Assembly: GCF_003606385.1 (NCBI RefSeq) | Contig: NZ_CP032514.1 | Coordinates: 1,984,001 to 2,048,000 of the forward strand | Reading direction: 5' to 3' | DNA from: Actinomyces lilanjuaniae | Lineage (GTDB): Bacteria > Actinomycetota > Actinomycetes > Actinomycetales > Actinomycetaceae | Length of the DNA: 64,000 nucleotides | Part shown: piece by piece, positions 17,048 through 25,074 of the stretch | Numbering within the stretch: the stretch's first letter is position 1 | Layout: each line of letters begins with the position of its first letter | The notes under the pieces: generated by a model | Database searches by the model: none | Seen by the model: the letters and a program-made list of their open reading frames with translations, nothing else | What the model was told of the DNA's origin: nothing | Program-made: the position numbers and the translations under genes

Positions 17048-18109
17048 ATGGCTCTCGTCAAAGGCTGGCAGGAGGAGGCGTCGAACGTGGTACCGACCAG
17101 CGCTGGGTGCGCCCGCGCTCAGCACGGAGGCCGGGACGACCGGGCCGACGCCCTCCCACCACTGCCCGGCCCGGGCGACCACCTGAGGTGCTCATGGTCT
17201 CTGCCCGCCACGGGGACTACCTGGCAGGTCCGCACCAGGCAGCCGCTGGAGGCGCAGCCCCGCGCGGCGGTGACTGCGCTCGTGGAGCAGTTTGAGCGGA
17301 CCTGGTCGCGGTTTCTGCCCTCCTCCCTGGTCCGGCAGGCCGCGGACGGTCGGCTCGGCAGCGGCCCCGTGCTGGTGGACCTGCCTGCGGGCAGCTCCAG
17401 GATGCTCGACCTCTACGACCGCCTGTACCGGCTGACGAACGGGCGCCTCGACCCGCTGGCCGGCGCCGACCTGGTCGAGCTGGGATACAGCCCCGACCTA
17501 GACTTCCGGGTGCGTGACGGCGCCGCCCACCACCTGGGGGCGACCCACGGCCGACCGACCTGGGGCACCACCGTGAGCCACGCGGGCGACAGGCTCAGGC
17601 TGGAGACTCCGGCCCTCGTCGACGTCGGCGCGGTGGGCAAGGGGTTCCTGGCGGACCTGGTAGGCGCTCTTCTCGCCGACCACGGCGTGGAGGAGCTTGT
17701 GGTAGACGCCTCGGGCGACCTGCTGGTGCGCTCGTCGCGGCCCGTGAGAGTAGGGCTGGAACAGCCGGGCAGGTCAGGACACGTCGTGGGTGCCGTGGAG
17801 ATCTGCCGGGGCGCGGTGTGCGGCTCGGGCACGGACCGGCGCACCTGGGGGCACGGGCTCCACCACATCCTCGACGCCGTGACCGGGCTGCCCGTCCAGC
17901 AGGTAGCGGCCACGTGGGTGGTGGCCAGCTCCTGCGCCGTGGCTGACGGTCTGGCCACGGCGCTGTTTACCACCGCGCCCCAGGACCTGGCCCGGGCCAC
18001 CCGGGGCGCCCCGGGGCTTGACTACGACTTCGTGCTGCTGCGTACTGACGGGTCTGCGTCAGTCTCTCGCGGCTTCCGCAACCTGCCCGCAGAACTCTTT
18101 ACCTCGTGA
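17048..18109 (+). CDS. apbE: FAD:protein FMN transferase ApbE
   Basis: 353 residues. ApbE uses FAD to attach FMN covalently to Thr/Ser of extracytoplasmic FMN_bind domains. Motifs: ATGTTWQVRT (the MGTxxxV-like start), LYRLTNGRLDPLAGADLVELGY, VDVGAVGKGFLADLV, DASGDLLVRS, CGSGTDRRTWGHGLHHILDAVTGLP and ASSCAVADGLATALF. No signal peptide or lipobox is apparent, so this copy may act in the cytoplasm, or the start is misplaced; residues 1-45 look unlike the family. It is divergent from the iron operon that encodes a likely target (8838-9467), the only FMN_bind protein visible in the window. The ATG at 17048 has TGAGG four bases before it. Confidence 0.88.
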   Translation: MALVKGWQEEASNVVPTSAGCARAQHGGRDDRADALPPLPGPGDHLRCSWSLPATGTTWQVRTRQPLEAQPRAAVTALVEQFERTWSRFLPSSLVRQAADGRLGSGPVLVDLPAGSSRMLDLYDRLYRLTNGRLDPLAGADLVELGYSPDLDFRVRDGAAHHLGATHGRPTWGTTVSHAGDRLRLETPALVDVGAVGKGFLADLVGALLADHGVEELVVDASGDLLVRSSRPVRVGLEQPGRSGHVVGAVEICRGAVCGSGTDRRTWGHGLHHILDAVTGLPVQQVAATWVVASSCAVADGLATALFTTAPQDLARATRGAPGLDYDFVLLRTDGSASVSRGFRNLPAELFTS

Positions 18110-18132
18110 CTCCTGTTACTCCTACAAGTCCT

Positions 18133-19876
18133 CAGGGCGTCGGGGCACCGACGCGGATCGTCGGCATCCCGATCGCCACGGGGGCGGAGTCCGGCTCCGG
18201 GACCGCGCGGGCCTCGGCCTGGCGGCGCTGCCAGGCGTCCCCCGCCCGGGTACGGCGGACCGTGAAGAGGGCCGGACCGTCATCGAGCCACAGGCGTCCG
18301 CCCAGCGGCCCAGCCCCATTGACAGTGCTGCCGACGCTGCCGACGCTGCCGGCGCTGCCGTCCTGCGTCCCCAGGGCGTGCGCACCCGCCGGTCCAGGGC
18401 ACCGGGCAGAGTCGGCAATGAGGTGGTGGGGGCGCCGTGGGTGACACGCACGCTCACCATGTCACCGGGTCGCGGCGCGCCACCGGCGTAGTCACCTGCG
18501 TCCAGGCCCGCGGGCAGCGCCAGGTGCACCAGCCGGTTGTCTGCGGCACGCCCTGAGACCCGGGAGGTAGAGGCGTCACGGCGCCCCTCCCCCTCGGCCA
18601 CGAGCACCTCCAGGACACGCCCCTCCTGGGCGGCGTTCTCCTCGTGGGTGATGCGGCGCACCAGGGCGTCCAGGCGCTGGTAACGCTCCTTGACCACCTC
18701 GGTGGGCACCTGGTCCTCACGGTCCGCCGCGGGCGTGCCCGGGCGGGGGGAGTACTCGAAGGTGAAGGCGGAGGCGAATCTGGCGGCCTCGACCACCTCC
18801 AGGGTGGCCTGGAAGTCTTCCTCGGTCTCCCCGGGGAAGCCCACGATGATGTCGGTGGTGATGGCGGCCTGCGGCATACGGGTACGCACCTTCTCCAGCA
18901 GGTCCAGGAAGCGCCGGGAGCGGTAGGAGCGCCGCATGGCGCGCAGCACCGTGTCCGAGCCGGACTGTAGGGGCATGTGCAGGCTAGGCATGACGGTGGG
19001 GGTGGAGGCCATGGCGTCGATGACGTCGTCAGTGAAAGCCGCAGGGTGGGGACTGGTGAAGCGCACCCGCTCAATGCCCTCGACCTGGCCCACAGCCCGC
19101 AGCAGCCTGGCGAAGGCTCCCCGCTCCCCGAAGCCCACTCCGTAGGAGTTGACGTTCTGTCCCAGGAGGGTCACCTCAATGGCCCCCTGGGCGGCCACGG
19201 CCTCAACCTCGGCCAGGACGTCACCGGGACGGCGGTCGCGCTGCCTGCCCCGCAGTGAGGGCACGATGCAGAAGGTGCAGGTGTTGTTGCAGCCCACGGC
19301 CACCGACACCCAGGCCGCGTAGGGCGACTCCCTGCGGGTAGGCAGGGTAGAGGGAAAGACCTTGAGGGACTCCTCCAGCTCCACGGCGGCGGCCCGGTTG
19401 TGCCGGGCACGCTCTAGCAGGGCGGGCAGCACGTCCAGGTTGTGGGTACCGAAGACGACGTCCACCCACGGCGCCCGCTCGACAATCCTCTCCCCCATCT
19501 GCTGGGCCAGGCACCCGGCGACGGCGATCTGCATGCCGGGGCGCTGGCGCTTGACCTCCGCCAGCTGGCCAAGGTTGCCAAACAGGCGGTTCGCGGCGTT
19601 CTCCCGCACCGAGCAGGTGTTGAGGATGACGACGTCGGCCCCGCCGTCACCGGCAGGGGTGGCCCGCGCCGCAGCCTGCGGAACGTCCTGGGCGCGCCGG
19701 TAGCCGGCCCCCTCCAGGAGGCCGGCCATGTGCTCGGAGTCGTGGACGTTCATCTGGCAGCCCAGCGTGCGCACGTGGTAGGTGCGCGGCGCAGTGCTGG
19801 CGCCCCGGGCGTCCAGGGCCGGGGCGGACGGGGCGGGGGCAACGGAGGTAGAGGTGTCTGCCGTGGTCATCGGCAT
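18133..19876 (-). CDS. miaB: tRNA-2-methylthio-N6-dimethylallyladenosine synthase MiaB (frameshift in sequence)
   Basis: Radical SAM methylthiotransferase that acts after MiaA on A37 of tRNA. The N-terminal cluster domain has [28 protein letters not shown] and AVAGCLAQQ; the radical SAM cysteines are in [17 protein letters not shown]; the TRAM domain ends with [15 protein letters not shown]. There the frame is lost: after GAP the true continuation HHLIADS lies in the next frame, which continues to [17 protein letters not shown] and a stop at 18133. The break is at the G run 18428-18432, one base short. Without correction the frame ends at 18122 with an unrelated tail. A small Gly/Ser linker from 9-base repeats (near 18330-18360) sits in the true C-terminus. 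Expected neighbours recX and miaA are separated from it by accessory blocks. Confidence 0.93.
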
Positions 19877-20160
19877 CGAGTCTACGGCGGACAGAGGGTA
19901 GATAGACAGCGGGTCGGCAGCAGATGGGTAGTAGACAGGCAGTGACAGTCAGCAGATGGGAAGTGCTCGCCGCTGCGTCACCTCCGGCAGAGCATTCCGA
20001 CAGAGCATGGGGGCACGAGCCTCAGCCGACAGCGAGGTATCGTAGATATGGGCGGGTGTGACCCGCCAGTCAGCACCAGGTCCAGACTGCCAGGACCAGG
20101 CACGGGACAGACAGACCGGGGAGGACCCGGGTTGGAACCAGGAGGACCCGAGGAGAGCCC

Positions 20161-21042
20161 ATGCGCACCATGATCGCGCCGTCGAGCAGCTCACTGTGCC
20201 AGACACCGCTGCACCGCACCCACGACCGCCTGGGAGCCCGTCTGCGCACTGTCAGCGGCTGGGCCATGCCCTGGTCCTACGTCGGCGAGCAGGCAGAGCA
20301 CCGGGCGGCCCGTCACGCGGCCGGGATCCTGGACCTGTCCCACACGGGGGAGGTCAGGGTGGAGGGACCAGGAGCGGCAGCAGCACTGGACGGGGTCCTG
20401 GCCGACCGCGTCTCCACCCTGGCAGTGGGCAGATCGGGCTGCTCGGCGATCGCGGGTCCTGATGGCGGTGTCATCGACGGCGTCCTGGACGAGGTCGTGG
20501 TCCACCACGTCGGCGAGGAGGAGTTCCTCCTGGTCACCAGTGCCGCCAGCCGCGAGCGCGTGGCGGCGGAACTGGTCCTGCGCTGCGCGGGCACTGGGGC
20601 CCGTGTCACCGACCTGTCCCTAGACACCGCTCTTATCGCGGTCTTGGGGCCACGCGCACCGGAGGTGCTGTGCCACGTCGTGGGCTCCGGCCCGGGCATC
20701 CCTGCGGCCCTGGGTCCAGCACCCGGCCAGACCGAGCCGGGCGGGGACGTCCCCGACGTCCTGTGCGGGACGGGCATCGTGGCGCGCCTGCGCTGCTGCG
20801 CCATCGTGCGCGCCACGGCCGCGGGGCACTCGGTGCTCCTGGCCCGCACCAGGCGCCACGGCCAGGACGGCTTCGAGCTGTTCTGCGGCTGGGAGGACGC
20901 CGAGGACCTGTGGCACACGATCACCAGTGCCGCCACCGCGCTGCCCGCCAACCAGGGCGATGCGGCCGACCTGGCGGTGCTCACCCCCTGCGGCCTGGGC
21001 GCCCACGGCCTGCTGCGCCGGGAGGCGAACACCTCCTACTAG
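20161..21042 (+). CDS. GcvT-like aminomethyltransferase, C-terminally truncated
   Basis: 293 residues where GcvT (glycine-cleavage T protein) has about 360-370. The N-terminal folate-binding domain is clear: TPLHRTHDRLGARLRTVSGWAMPW, EHRAARHAAGILDLSHTGEV, VEGPGAAAALD, and RHGQDGFELFCGWEDAEDLW. The protein ends at CGLGAHGLLRREANTSY, exactly where full GcvT continues with CGLGARDTLRLEAGMPLYG and the C-terminal barrel. No gcvH or gcvP follows. The bacteriocin gene begins 176 bases later. It may be a decayed gcvT cut by the arrival of the bacteriocin block, or a stand-alone folate-binding (YgfZ-like) protein. I did not find the missing 3' part in other frames. The ATG at 20161 follows GGAGAGCCC. 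Confidence 0.7.
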   Translation: MRTMIAPSSSSLCQTPLHRTHDRLGARLRTVSGWAMPWSYVGEQAEHRAARHAAGILDLSHTGEVRVEGPGAAAALDGVLADRVSTLAVGRSGCSAIAGPDGGVIDGVLDEVVVHHVGEEEFLLVTSAASRERVAAELVLRCAGTGARVTDLSLDTALIAVLGPRAPEVLCHVVGSGPGIPAALGPAPGQTEPGGDVPDVLCGTGIVARLRCCAIVRATAAGHSVLLARTRRHGQDGFELFCGWEDAEDLWHTITSAATALPANQGDAADLAVLTPCGLGAHGLLRREANTSY

Positions 21043-21217
21043 GGGACCGCTGACAAACACCCCTGCTGAGGTGAGTGAGCCAGAGCCTTTACCAGGTCCT
21101 GACAAAGAGCGGCATCCAAAGGGAACTAACAAAGATCAGTATTCCCCGACGTTGACGGAGGATCTAGCCTGGGGTGCAGGAGCAAGGTGCTCCGGTCTTA
21201 CAGGAAAGGAGATCCTG
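21043..21217 (+). promoter_or_regulatory. leader region of bacteriocin gene
   Basis: No gene is visible in these 175 bases. A candidate -35 TTGACG (about 21151) is not followed by a convincing -10. A hairpin GGAGCA-AGG-TGCTCC (21179-21193) stands just before a very strong ribosome binding site AAGGAG (21205-21210, eight bases from the ATG), so it could protect the mRNA 5' end or tune translation. Confidence 0.4.
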
Positions 21218-21478
21218 ATGTCTCGCAACGCCTCCATCGTCGCAGCAGTCGGTGCTGCCACCCTCGGGCTCATCGCGACCGCCCTGGGCACGATGTACAT
21301 CGCAGGCATGTTCGGTCTGTCCGGTGCGTTCGCCAGCCAGATCGTTGACGCCGTCGAAGTCGGTGGCGCCGCTCTTGCTATCGTCATGGCAGCGCTGTCG
21401 GGAGGTACCGCCGGCGCGGTGGTTGCAACAGCCCGCTGGGCCGTCGCAAGAATGGGAAGGCAAGCCGCAATAGCCTGA
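21218..21478 (+). CDS. circular bacteriocin precursor (circularin A/uberolysin/AS-48 type)
   Basis: 86-residue precursor. A leader of about 30 residues (MSRNASIVAAVGAATLGLIA...YIAG) precedes a hydrophobic, Gly/Ala-rich mature region of about 56 residues starting near Met31-Phe32. The mature part aligns well with AS-48/circularin patterns: FGLSGAFASQIVDAVEVGG, then AIVMAALSGGTAGAVVATAR, then a basic C-terminal helix WAVARMGRQAAIA. Family members are cleaved and joined head to tail, then permeabilise membranes. The last residues RQAAIA resemble RAVIAW of AS-48, but a terminal aromatic is lacking. The ATG has AAAGGAG upstream. The next gene encodes a SpoIIM/DUF95 protein, the hallmark partner of circular bacteriocins, which strengthens the call. 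Confidence 0.85.
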   Translation: MSRNASIVAAVGAATLGLIATALGTMYIAGMFGLSGAFASQIVDAVEVGGAALAIVMAALSGGTAGAVVATARWAVARMGRQAAIA

Positions 21479-21481
21479 CAG

Positions 21482-21508
21482 CACTTACCCGACTGACCGC
21501 AGTAAGTG
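21482..21508 (+). terminator. hairpin between bacteriocin and DUF95 genes (possible attenuator)
   Basis: CACTTAC (21482-21488) pairs perfectly with GTAAGTG (21502-21508) across a 13-base loop, immediately after the bacteriocin stop. A partial terminator or mRNA-stabilising hairpin here would raise precursor expression over the downstream genes. Confidence 0.45.
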
Positions 21509-21516
21509 ACCGCCCA

Positions 21517-22095
21517 GTGAGAAGGATGGGTAGGACAACCTCCCTGGCAGTTGTCATGGGGGCCGGGCTGCCCGTTGCCCTCGCCTCTGTGATCGGGATG
21601 GCTGTAGGTGTCATCAGTCTCCACGGGGTCCAAAGCCCTGCGGGAGGCCCGGTTCCAGGGGACAGCGAGACTTCGTTATGGGAGGTTGTCTACCCAATTG
21701 CAGCCACCAACCTGCCAGCATGCCTCTTGCTGTACACGGGAGTTCTCACCTGCGGAGCAGGAACTCTCCTGTCAACCTTCATGCTCACGACCTACATCGG
21801 AGCCACGCTCACTGCTGCTGCAGCGAACGTCGGATGGCTCTCGGCCATCGGATCCATCTGGATATACGCTCCGCTCGAGTTCACCGGGTTCGCGCTTGCC
21901 TCATACGGTGGCCTACTGCCACTGGCGACAGCCGTCACTGACGCCGAGGGTACTGGCACGTCGGTTCCCTCATGGCTCCGTCGCTACGGCGACGGGATGT
22001 CCCGTAGCCTGCGATTCTTGCTGCTCTCGCTCCTCGTCGTCACCGTGGCGGCTGTCGTCGAGGCAGTCGTCATCCGTTCCCGCCTAGGAAACTAA
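21517..22095 (+). CDS. SpoIIM/DUF95-family membrane protein, bacteriocin maturation candidate
   Basis: 192 residues with four or five membrane segments (about 8-28, 50-75, 80-110, 118-140, 160-185). Gly/Ala-rich helices with the pattern AATNLPACLLLYTGVLTCGAG and APLEFTGFALASYGG match the SpoIIM (DUF95) family; the second motif contains the conserved ExxG of that family. Every characterised circular-bacteriocin cluster has a DUF95 protein needed for maturation or secretion (As-48C, CirB, UclB types). The start is GTG at 21517 or ATG at 21526, neither with an ideal ribosome binding site. Four bases separate its stop from the next gene. Confidence 0.8.
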   Translation: MRRMGRTTSLAVVMGAGLPVALASVIGMAVGVISLHGVQSPAGGPVPGDSETSLWEVVYPIAATNLPACLLLYTGVLTCGAGTLLSTFMLTTYIGATLTAAAANVGWLSAIGSIWIYAPLEFTGFALASYGGLLPLATAVTDAEGTGTSVPSWLRRYGDGMSRSLRFLLLSLLVVTVAAVVEAVVIRSRLGN

Positions 22096-22099
22096 TAAG

Positions 22100-22666
22100 A
22101 TGTCAACTGCTACATCTACATCATCCAATACCTCCTCTACGTCAGCAGATCCCGGTCAGCGTCCCAGCCCCTGGCGGTGGCGATGGTTATCCTGGGCCGT
22201 AGTGACCGTGTTGCTCATCCTCCGGGCACCTCGCCAGCGCGCCGATGCGCTCGAGTCCTTGACCTCATCTAGAGGCTCTGATATTCAGAGCCTCGATCCC
22301 CGCCTACTTGACCTGGCCCTCAACGTCTCCATCGTACTTGCCGTTATCCTGTCCGGGCTCCTGTTCCTTGTCTACCAGGCTGTCGGCACGGGCCTCCAGC
22401 GTCGCATCCTGCCGGGTCGTAGAGATCTTCCAGGTCCTTTCTGGCTGGCGTCGCTGCTAACCGTTGCGGGCACACATGCTGTTACGCTCGTGCTGGGAGT
22501 CAGTTCGGTGCGAGAGGAGCCTGCGTGGCTTGCCACGCTGCCCCTTGTGGGATTCCTTATCGGAGTCCTCGACAGCCGCAGGCACGGAACTACCCTACGT
22601 TCACGACGAGCCTGCATTCTCATAGGCTCCTTGACCCTCTACTCGCTATTGGCCGCGCTCTTCTAG
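22100..22666 (+). CDS. membrane protein of bacteriocin cluster, unknown family
   Basis: 188 residues. A Ser/Thr-rich N-terminus (1-24) precedes about four membrane helices (28-42, 70-96, 112-132, 142-160 and a last one at 170-186). I do not recognise the family. Its place between the DUF95 gene and two further membrane proteins, with a four-base gap from DUF95, indicates co-transcription. Candidate roles are a subunit of the export complex or an immunity component. Codons here use more A and T at third positions than the flanking core genes, in line with transfer. Confidence 0.65.
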   Translation: MSTATSTSSNTSSTSADPGQRPSPWRWRWLSWAVVTVLLILRAPRQRADALESLTSSRGSDIQSLDPRLLDLALNVSIVLAVILSGLLFLVYQAVGTGLQRRILPGRRDLPGPFWLASLLTVAGTHAVTLVLGVSSVREEPAWLATLPLVGFLIGVLDSRRHGTTLRSRRACILIGSLTLYSLLAALF

Positions 22667-22676
22667 GAAAAACATC

Positions 22677-23051
22677 ATGGCAAAGAACCATCTCCCGGCA
22701 CGCCGCCTCATGCTCGTACTGACCGCAGTCAGTGCCGTCTGCGGCTGCGGCACGGCGCTCCTAGGCTCCACGGGCGGAATACCCCTGGCTGTCGCGGGAG
22801 CCGGTGCATCGCTGGTCCTGGTGTCGCTGCTGACCAGGTTCCACGAGCGCGCGGTGGGTGCGTGGCTGATCTTCATCGGTGCCACCATGCTTGCCGTCAC
22901 CGGGACGCTGCGTCACACGCACACTCTTGAGACGGTCCCGCCCACCCCGAGCGCCTGGGTAGGCATCATCGCCTCCGGCCTGCTGGCTGTTCTCGCCGTC
23001 ATGACCTGGGCTGAGCGGGCTGAGGCGAGCCGCCCCAGCAGGAGCTTCTGA
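22677..23051 (+). CDS. small membrane protein of bacteriocin cluster (possible immunity protein)
   Basis: 124 residues with four predicted membrane helices (about 10-32, 34-52, 60-80, 92-110) and a basic N-terminus. The N-terminal part holds an ACCGCG-type Cys pair (CGCGTALLG). Small cationic multi-helix proteins of this kind serve as immunity proteins in other circular-bacteriocin clusters, but this one shows no recognisable homology, so the role is inferred from size and place only. It starts 10 bases after the preceding gene and is followed 16 bases later by the large membrane protein. Confidence 0.6.
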   Translation: MAKNHLPARRLMLVLTAVSAVCGCGTALLGSTGGIPLAVAGAGASLVLVSLLTRFHERAVGAWLIFIGATMLAVTGTLRHTHTLETVPPTPSAWVGIIASGLLAVLAVMTWAERAEASRPSRSF

Positions 23052-23067
23052 GCAGGGGCAGCCTGTC

Positions 23068-24453
23068 ATGACGGCCACCCCCGTGACAGCGGCGGCACTC
23101 CTGTGGGCCTATGACGCGGCCGCACGATTCGGCCTGAGATGGAGACCCAGGACGCTCCTCGCCGTCGTCACCGGGCTGACCGTGCTGGCAGTGGTGCCGG
23201 TGCTTGCGCTGGCGCTACTGGTAGGTCGGCTCTGCGCCGCCGTTGACCTGACCCCACCCTGGCCTGCCCTGGCCGCCGCCTGGGGTGTCTGGCAGCTGGC
23301 GCACACAGCGCTCTCCCAGAAGCGGGAAGAGCTGACGGCACCGGTGCTGGCACCATTCATGCGGGCAGTGGACCTGGGGATGCCCCAGTGGTTCCTGGTC
23401 CGGTTCACAGTACCAACGGTGGTCAAGGGCGCCTTCACCGTGCTGGCAGCCAGCGGCCTGCTCGTGGGCAGCGGGGCGGACAGCACCTGGGCCGCCCCGT
23501 CCCTTCTCGTCATCGCTGCGGGCACGGCTGCTGAGCTCGGCCTCATGGCCCAGCTCATGACGCACCAGCGCGGTCCTCGTCAACTGCTCACCGCCGTGCT
23601 GCTCTGCCTTGTGGGCGCCCTCGCCCTCGCCCCGAGCATGCTTCCCAGCCAGCTCGGGCTTGCCGGTGCCTGTACTGCACTCACCGGCCTGGCCGCCGCA
23701 GAACTGCGGACGGTAGCGGGCACTACCTGGGTACCGGTCCGCGCACGGCGCCGACGCCGCCGCACACCCCTGTCCGCACGGACGCCTGTGGCGGTACGGA
23801 CGCTGGTGGTGCTGCGGCTGGGGTGCTGGGTGCCACCGGTGCGGGCGCTGCTGGTTCGCTCCCTGACGCTCGCCCTGCTGCTGTGCGTGGTCCTGGTCGC
23901 CGCCAGAACGAGCGTCCCTGAGATCGGCACGGTGGTGGCACGCAACGGTGAGGCTGCGGCTCGCGTCGTGGCACTCGGAGCAGTGCTGCCCGCCCTGGCA
24001 ATCACGGACACAGGGGTCAGCTGGTACGGCGTGCGCAGCCGGTGCTACCAGCTCCGGGCTGCCTGGGAGGCGGGTGCCTGTGGCTACGGGCTGGCTGTCG
24101 GAAGCAGCCTGGCCCACCTTCTCGACGGTTTCCTGGTCTCCGGCGCCGTCGGTCTGGTCTGCCTCGCCCTGGCCGCCCCTGCCACGCCAGCCACTCTCCT
24201 GCTGCCGGTAGGGGCCTCGCTGGCTGGCCCCCTGGGCAGCGCACTCGTGTCCGCGCCGCAGCTGCCGGACGGGCGCTGCCGGTCCTCCCTGGCTGGGGCG
24301 CTGGCGGGCATGGGCCTGCTGGGACCCCACCTCTACTCGGTCCTGACCCCCTCAGCCGCCGCGCTGCCCGTCACCGCCACCATCGTCCTGCTTGGAGGTC
24401 TGCCGTGGGTGTCCCTCATGGTCATCCGGAACGCGTCGTTCTCGATCGTGTGA
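23068..24453 (+). CDS. large polytopic membrane protein, probable ABC permease of bacteriocin cluster
   Basis: 461 residues with about 10-12 hydrophobic helices spread along the whole chain and a basic cytoplasmic loop (VPVRARRRRRRTPLS near residue 225). I recognise no named family. The 3' end overlaps the next gene, an ABC ATPase, by 49 bases, so the two are translationally coupled and this is most likely its membrane partner. Proposed role: export of, or self-protection from, the circular peptide. The ATG at 23068 lies after GGGGCAGCCTGTC, a weak ribosome binding site. Confidence 0.65.
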   Translation: MTATPVTAAALLWAYDAAARFGLRWRPRTLLAVVTGLTVLAVVPVLALALLVGRLCAAVDLTPPWPALAAAWGVWQLAHTALSQKREELTAPVLAPFMRAVDLGMPQWFLVRFTVPTVVKGAFTVLAASGLLVGSGADSTWAAPSLLVIAAGTAAELGLMAQLMTHQRGPRQLLTAVLLCLVGALALAPSMLPSQLGLAGACTALTGLAAAELRTVAGTTWVPVRARRRRRRTPLSARTPVAVRTLVVLRLGCWVPPVRALLVRSLTLALLLCVVLVAARTSVPEIGTVVARNGEAAARVVALGAVLPALAITDTGVSWYGVRSRCYQLRAAWEAGACGYGLAVGSSLAHLLDGFLVSGAVGLVCLALAAPATPATLLLPVGASLAGPLGSALVSAPQLPDGRCRSSLAGALAGMGLLGPHLYSVLTPSAAALPVTATIVLLGGLPWVSLMVIRNASFSIV

Positions 24454-25070
24454 CTTTTGCCTACTCAGAGGACGACCCGCCGGTCTTCACCGACCTCTCC
24501 ATGAGGTTCCCGCGCGAGGGGCTCGTAGCCTTGCAGGCCCCCAACGGCTCCGGCAAGTCGACACTCGTCGAGCTGGTCAGCGGCTACCTCAGACCGGGGG
24601 CCGGACGCGTCCTGGTGTGCGGGCACGACGCCTCCAGCCCCAGTGCCCGCCCCTGGCGCAGGGTGGTGCGGACCAGGCCCGCCCTCTACCCGGCGATGAG
24701 CGTCTACGACCACCTGGCCTTCTCCAGCCAGCTGGCGGGATCCCGGCTCCACGGCGTACTGGAGCGCGCAGGCCGCTACCGGCTCGAGGACTGGCTTGAC
24801 ACGCGCGCCGACGAGCTCTCCTCGGGTACTGAGCGCAAGCTGTGGCTCCTCATGTGCACCCTGGGGAACTTCGACGTCGTCATGCTGGACGAGCCCTTTA
24901 TCGCCCTGGACGATCAGGCGCGCGCGGAGCTCAACCGGGAGATGTGCCAGTGGCGCGAGGAGGGCAGGCTGGTCGTCGTCGCCGCCCACGGCAGCCCAGA
25001 CGGGTTCCAGCCGACCACGACGCTTCGGCTGCCCGCGCCAAGGACGACGGAGAAGGACAAGAAGGAGTAA
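24405..25070 (+). CDS. ABC transporter ATP-binding protein (bacteriocin cluster, unit 1)
   Basis: 221 residues. The GTG at 24405 has GGAGG six bases upstream, inside the previous gene; the longer open frame before it is a shadow of the membrane protein. Walker A QAPNGSGKSTLVELVSG, Walker B VVMLDEPFIALDD and the H-loop His in VVAAHGS are present. The signature reads LSSGTERKLWLLMCTL in place of LSGGQ, a deviation seen in small bacteriocin and CcmA-like ATPases. Overlap with the 461-residue membrane protein suggests they form one transporter. The second ATPase follows after four bases. Confidence 0.85.
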   Translation: MGVPHGHPERVVLDRVTFAYSEDDPPVFTDLSMRFPREGLVALQAPNGSGKSTLVELVSGYLRPGAGRVLVCGHDASSPSARPWRRVVRTRPALYPAMSVYDHLAFSSQLAGSRLHGVLERAGRYRLEDWLDTRADELSSGTERKLWLLMCTLGNFDVVMLDEPFIALDDQARAELNREMCQWREEGRLVVVAAHGSPDGFQPTTTLRLPAPRTTEKDKKE

Positions 25071-25074
25071 GCCA

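Noticed and set aside
18325..18362. Three 9-base repeats (GACGCTGCC type) near the miaB 3' end
   Set aside because: They encode a Gly/Ser/Val linker in the corrected MiaB frame; an ordinary low-complexity stretch.
19910..19970. Direct repeat CAGCAGATGGG, twice, upstream of the gcvT-like gene
   Set aside because: Too short and imperfectly spaced to call a regulatory or mobile element.
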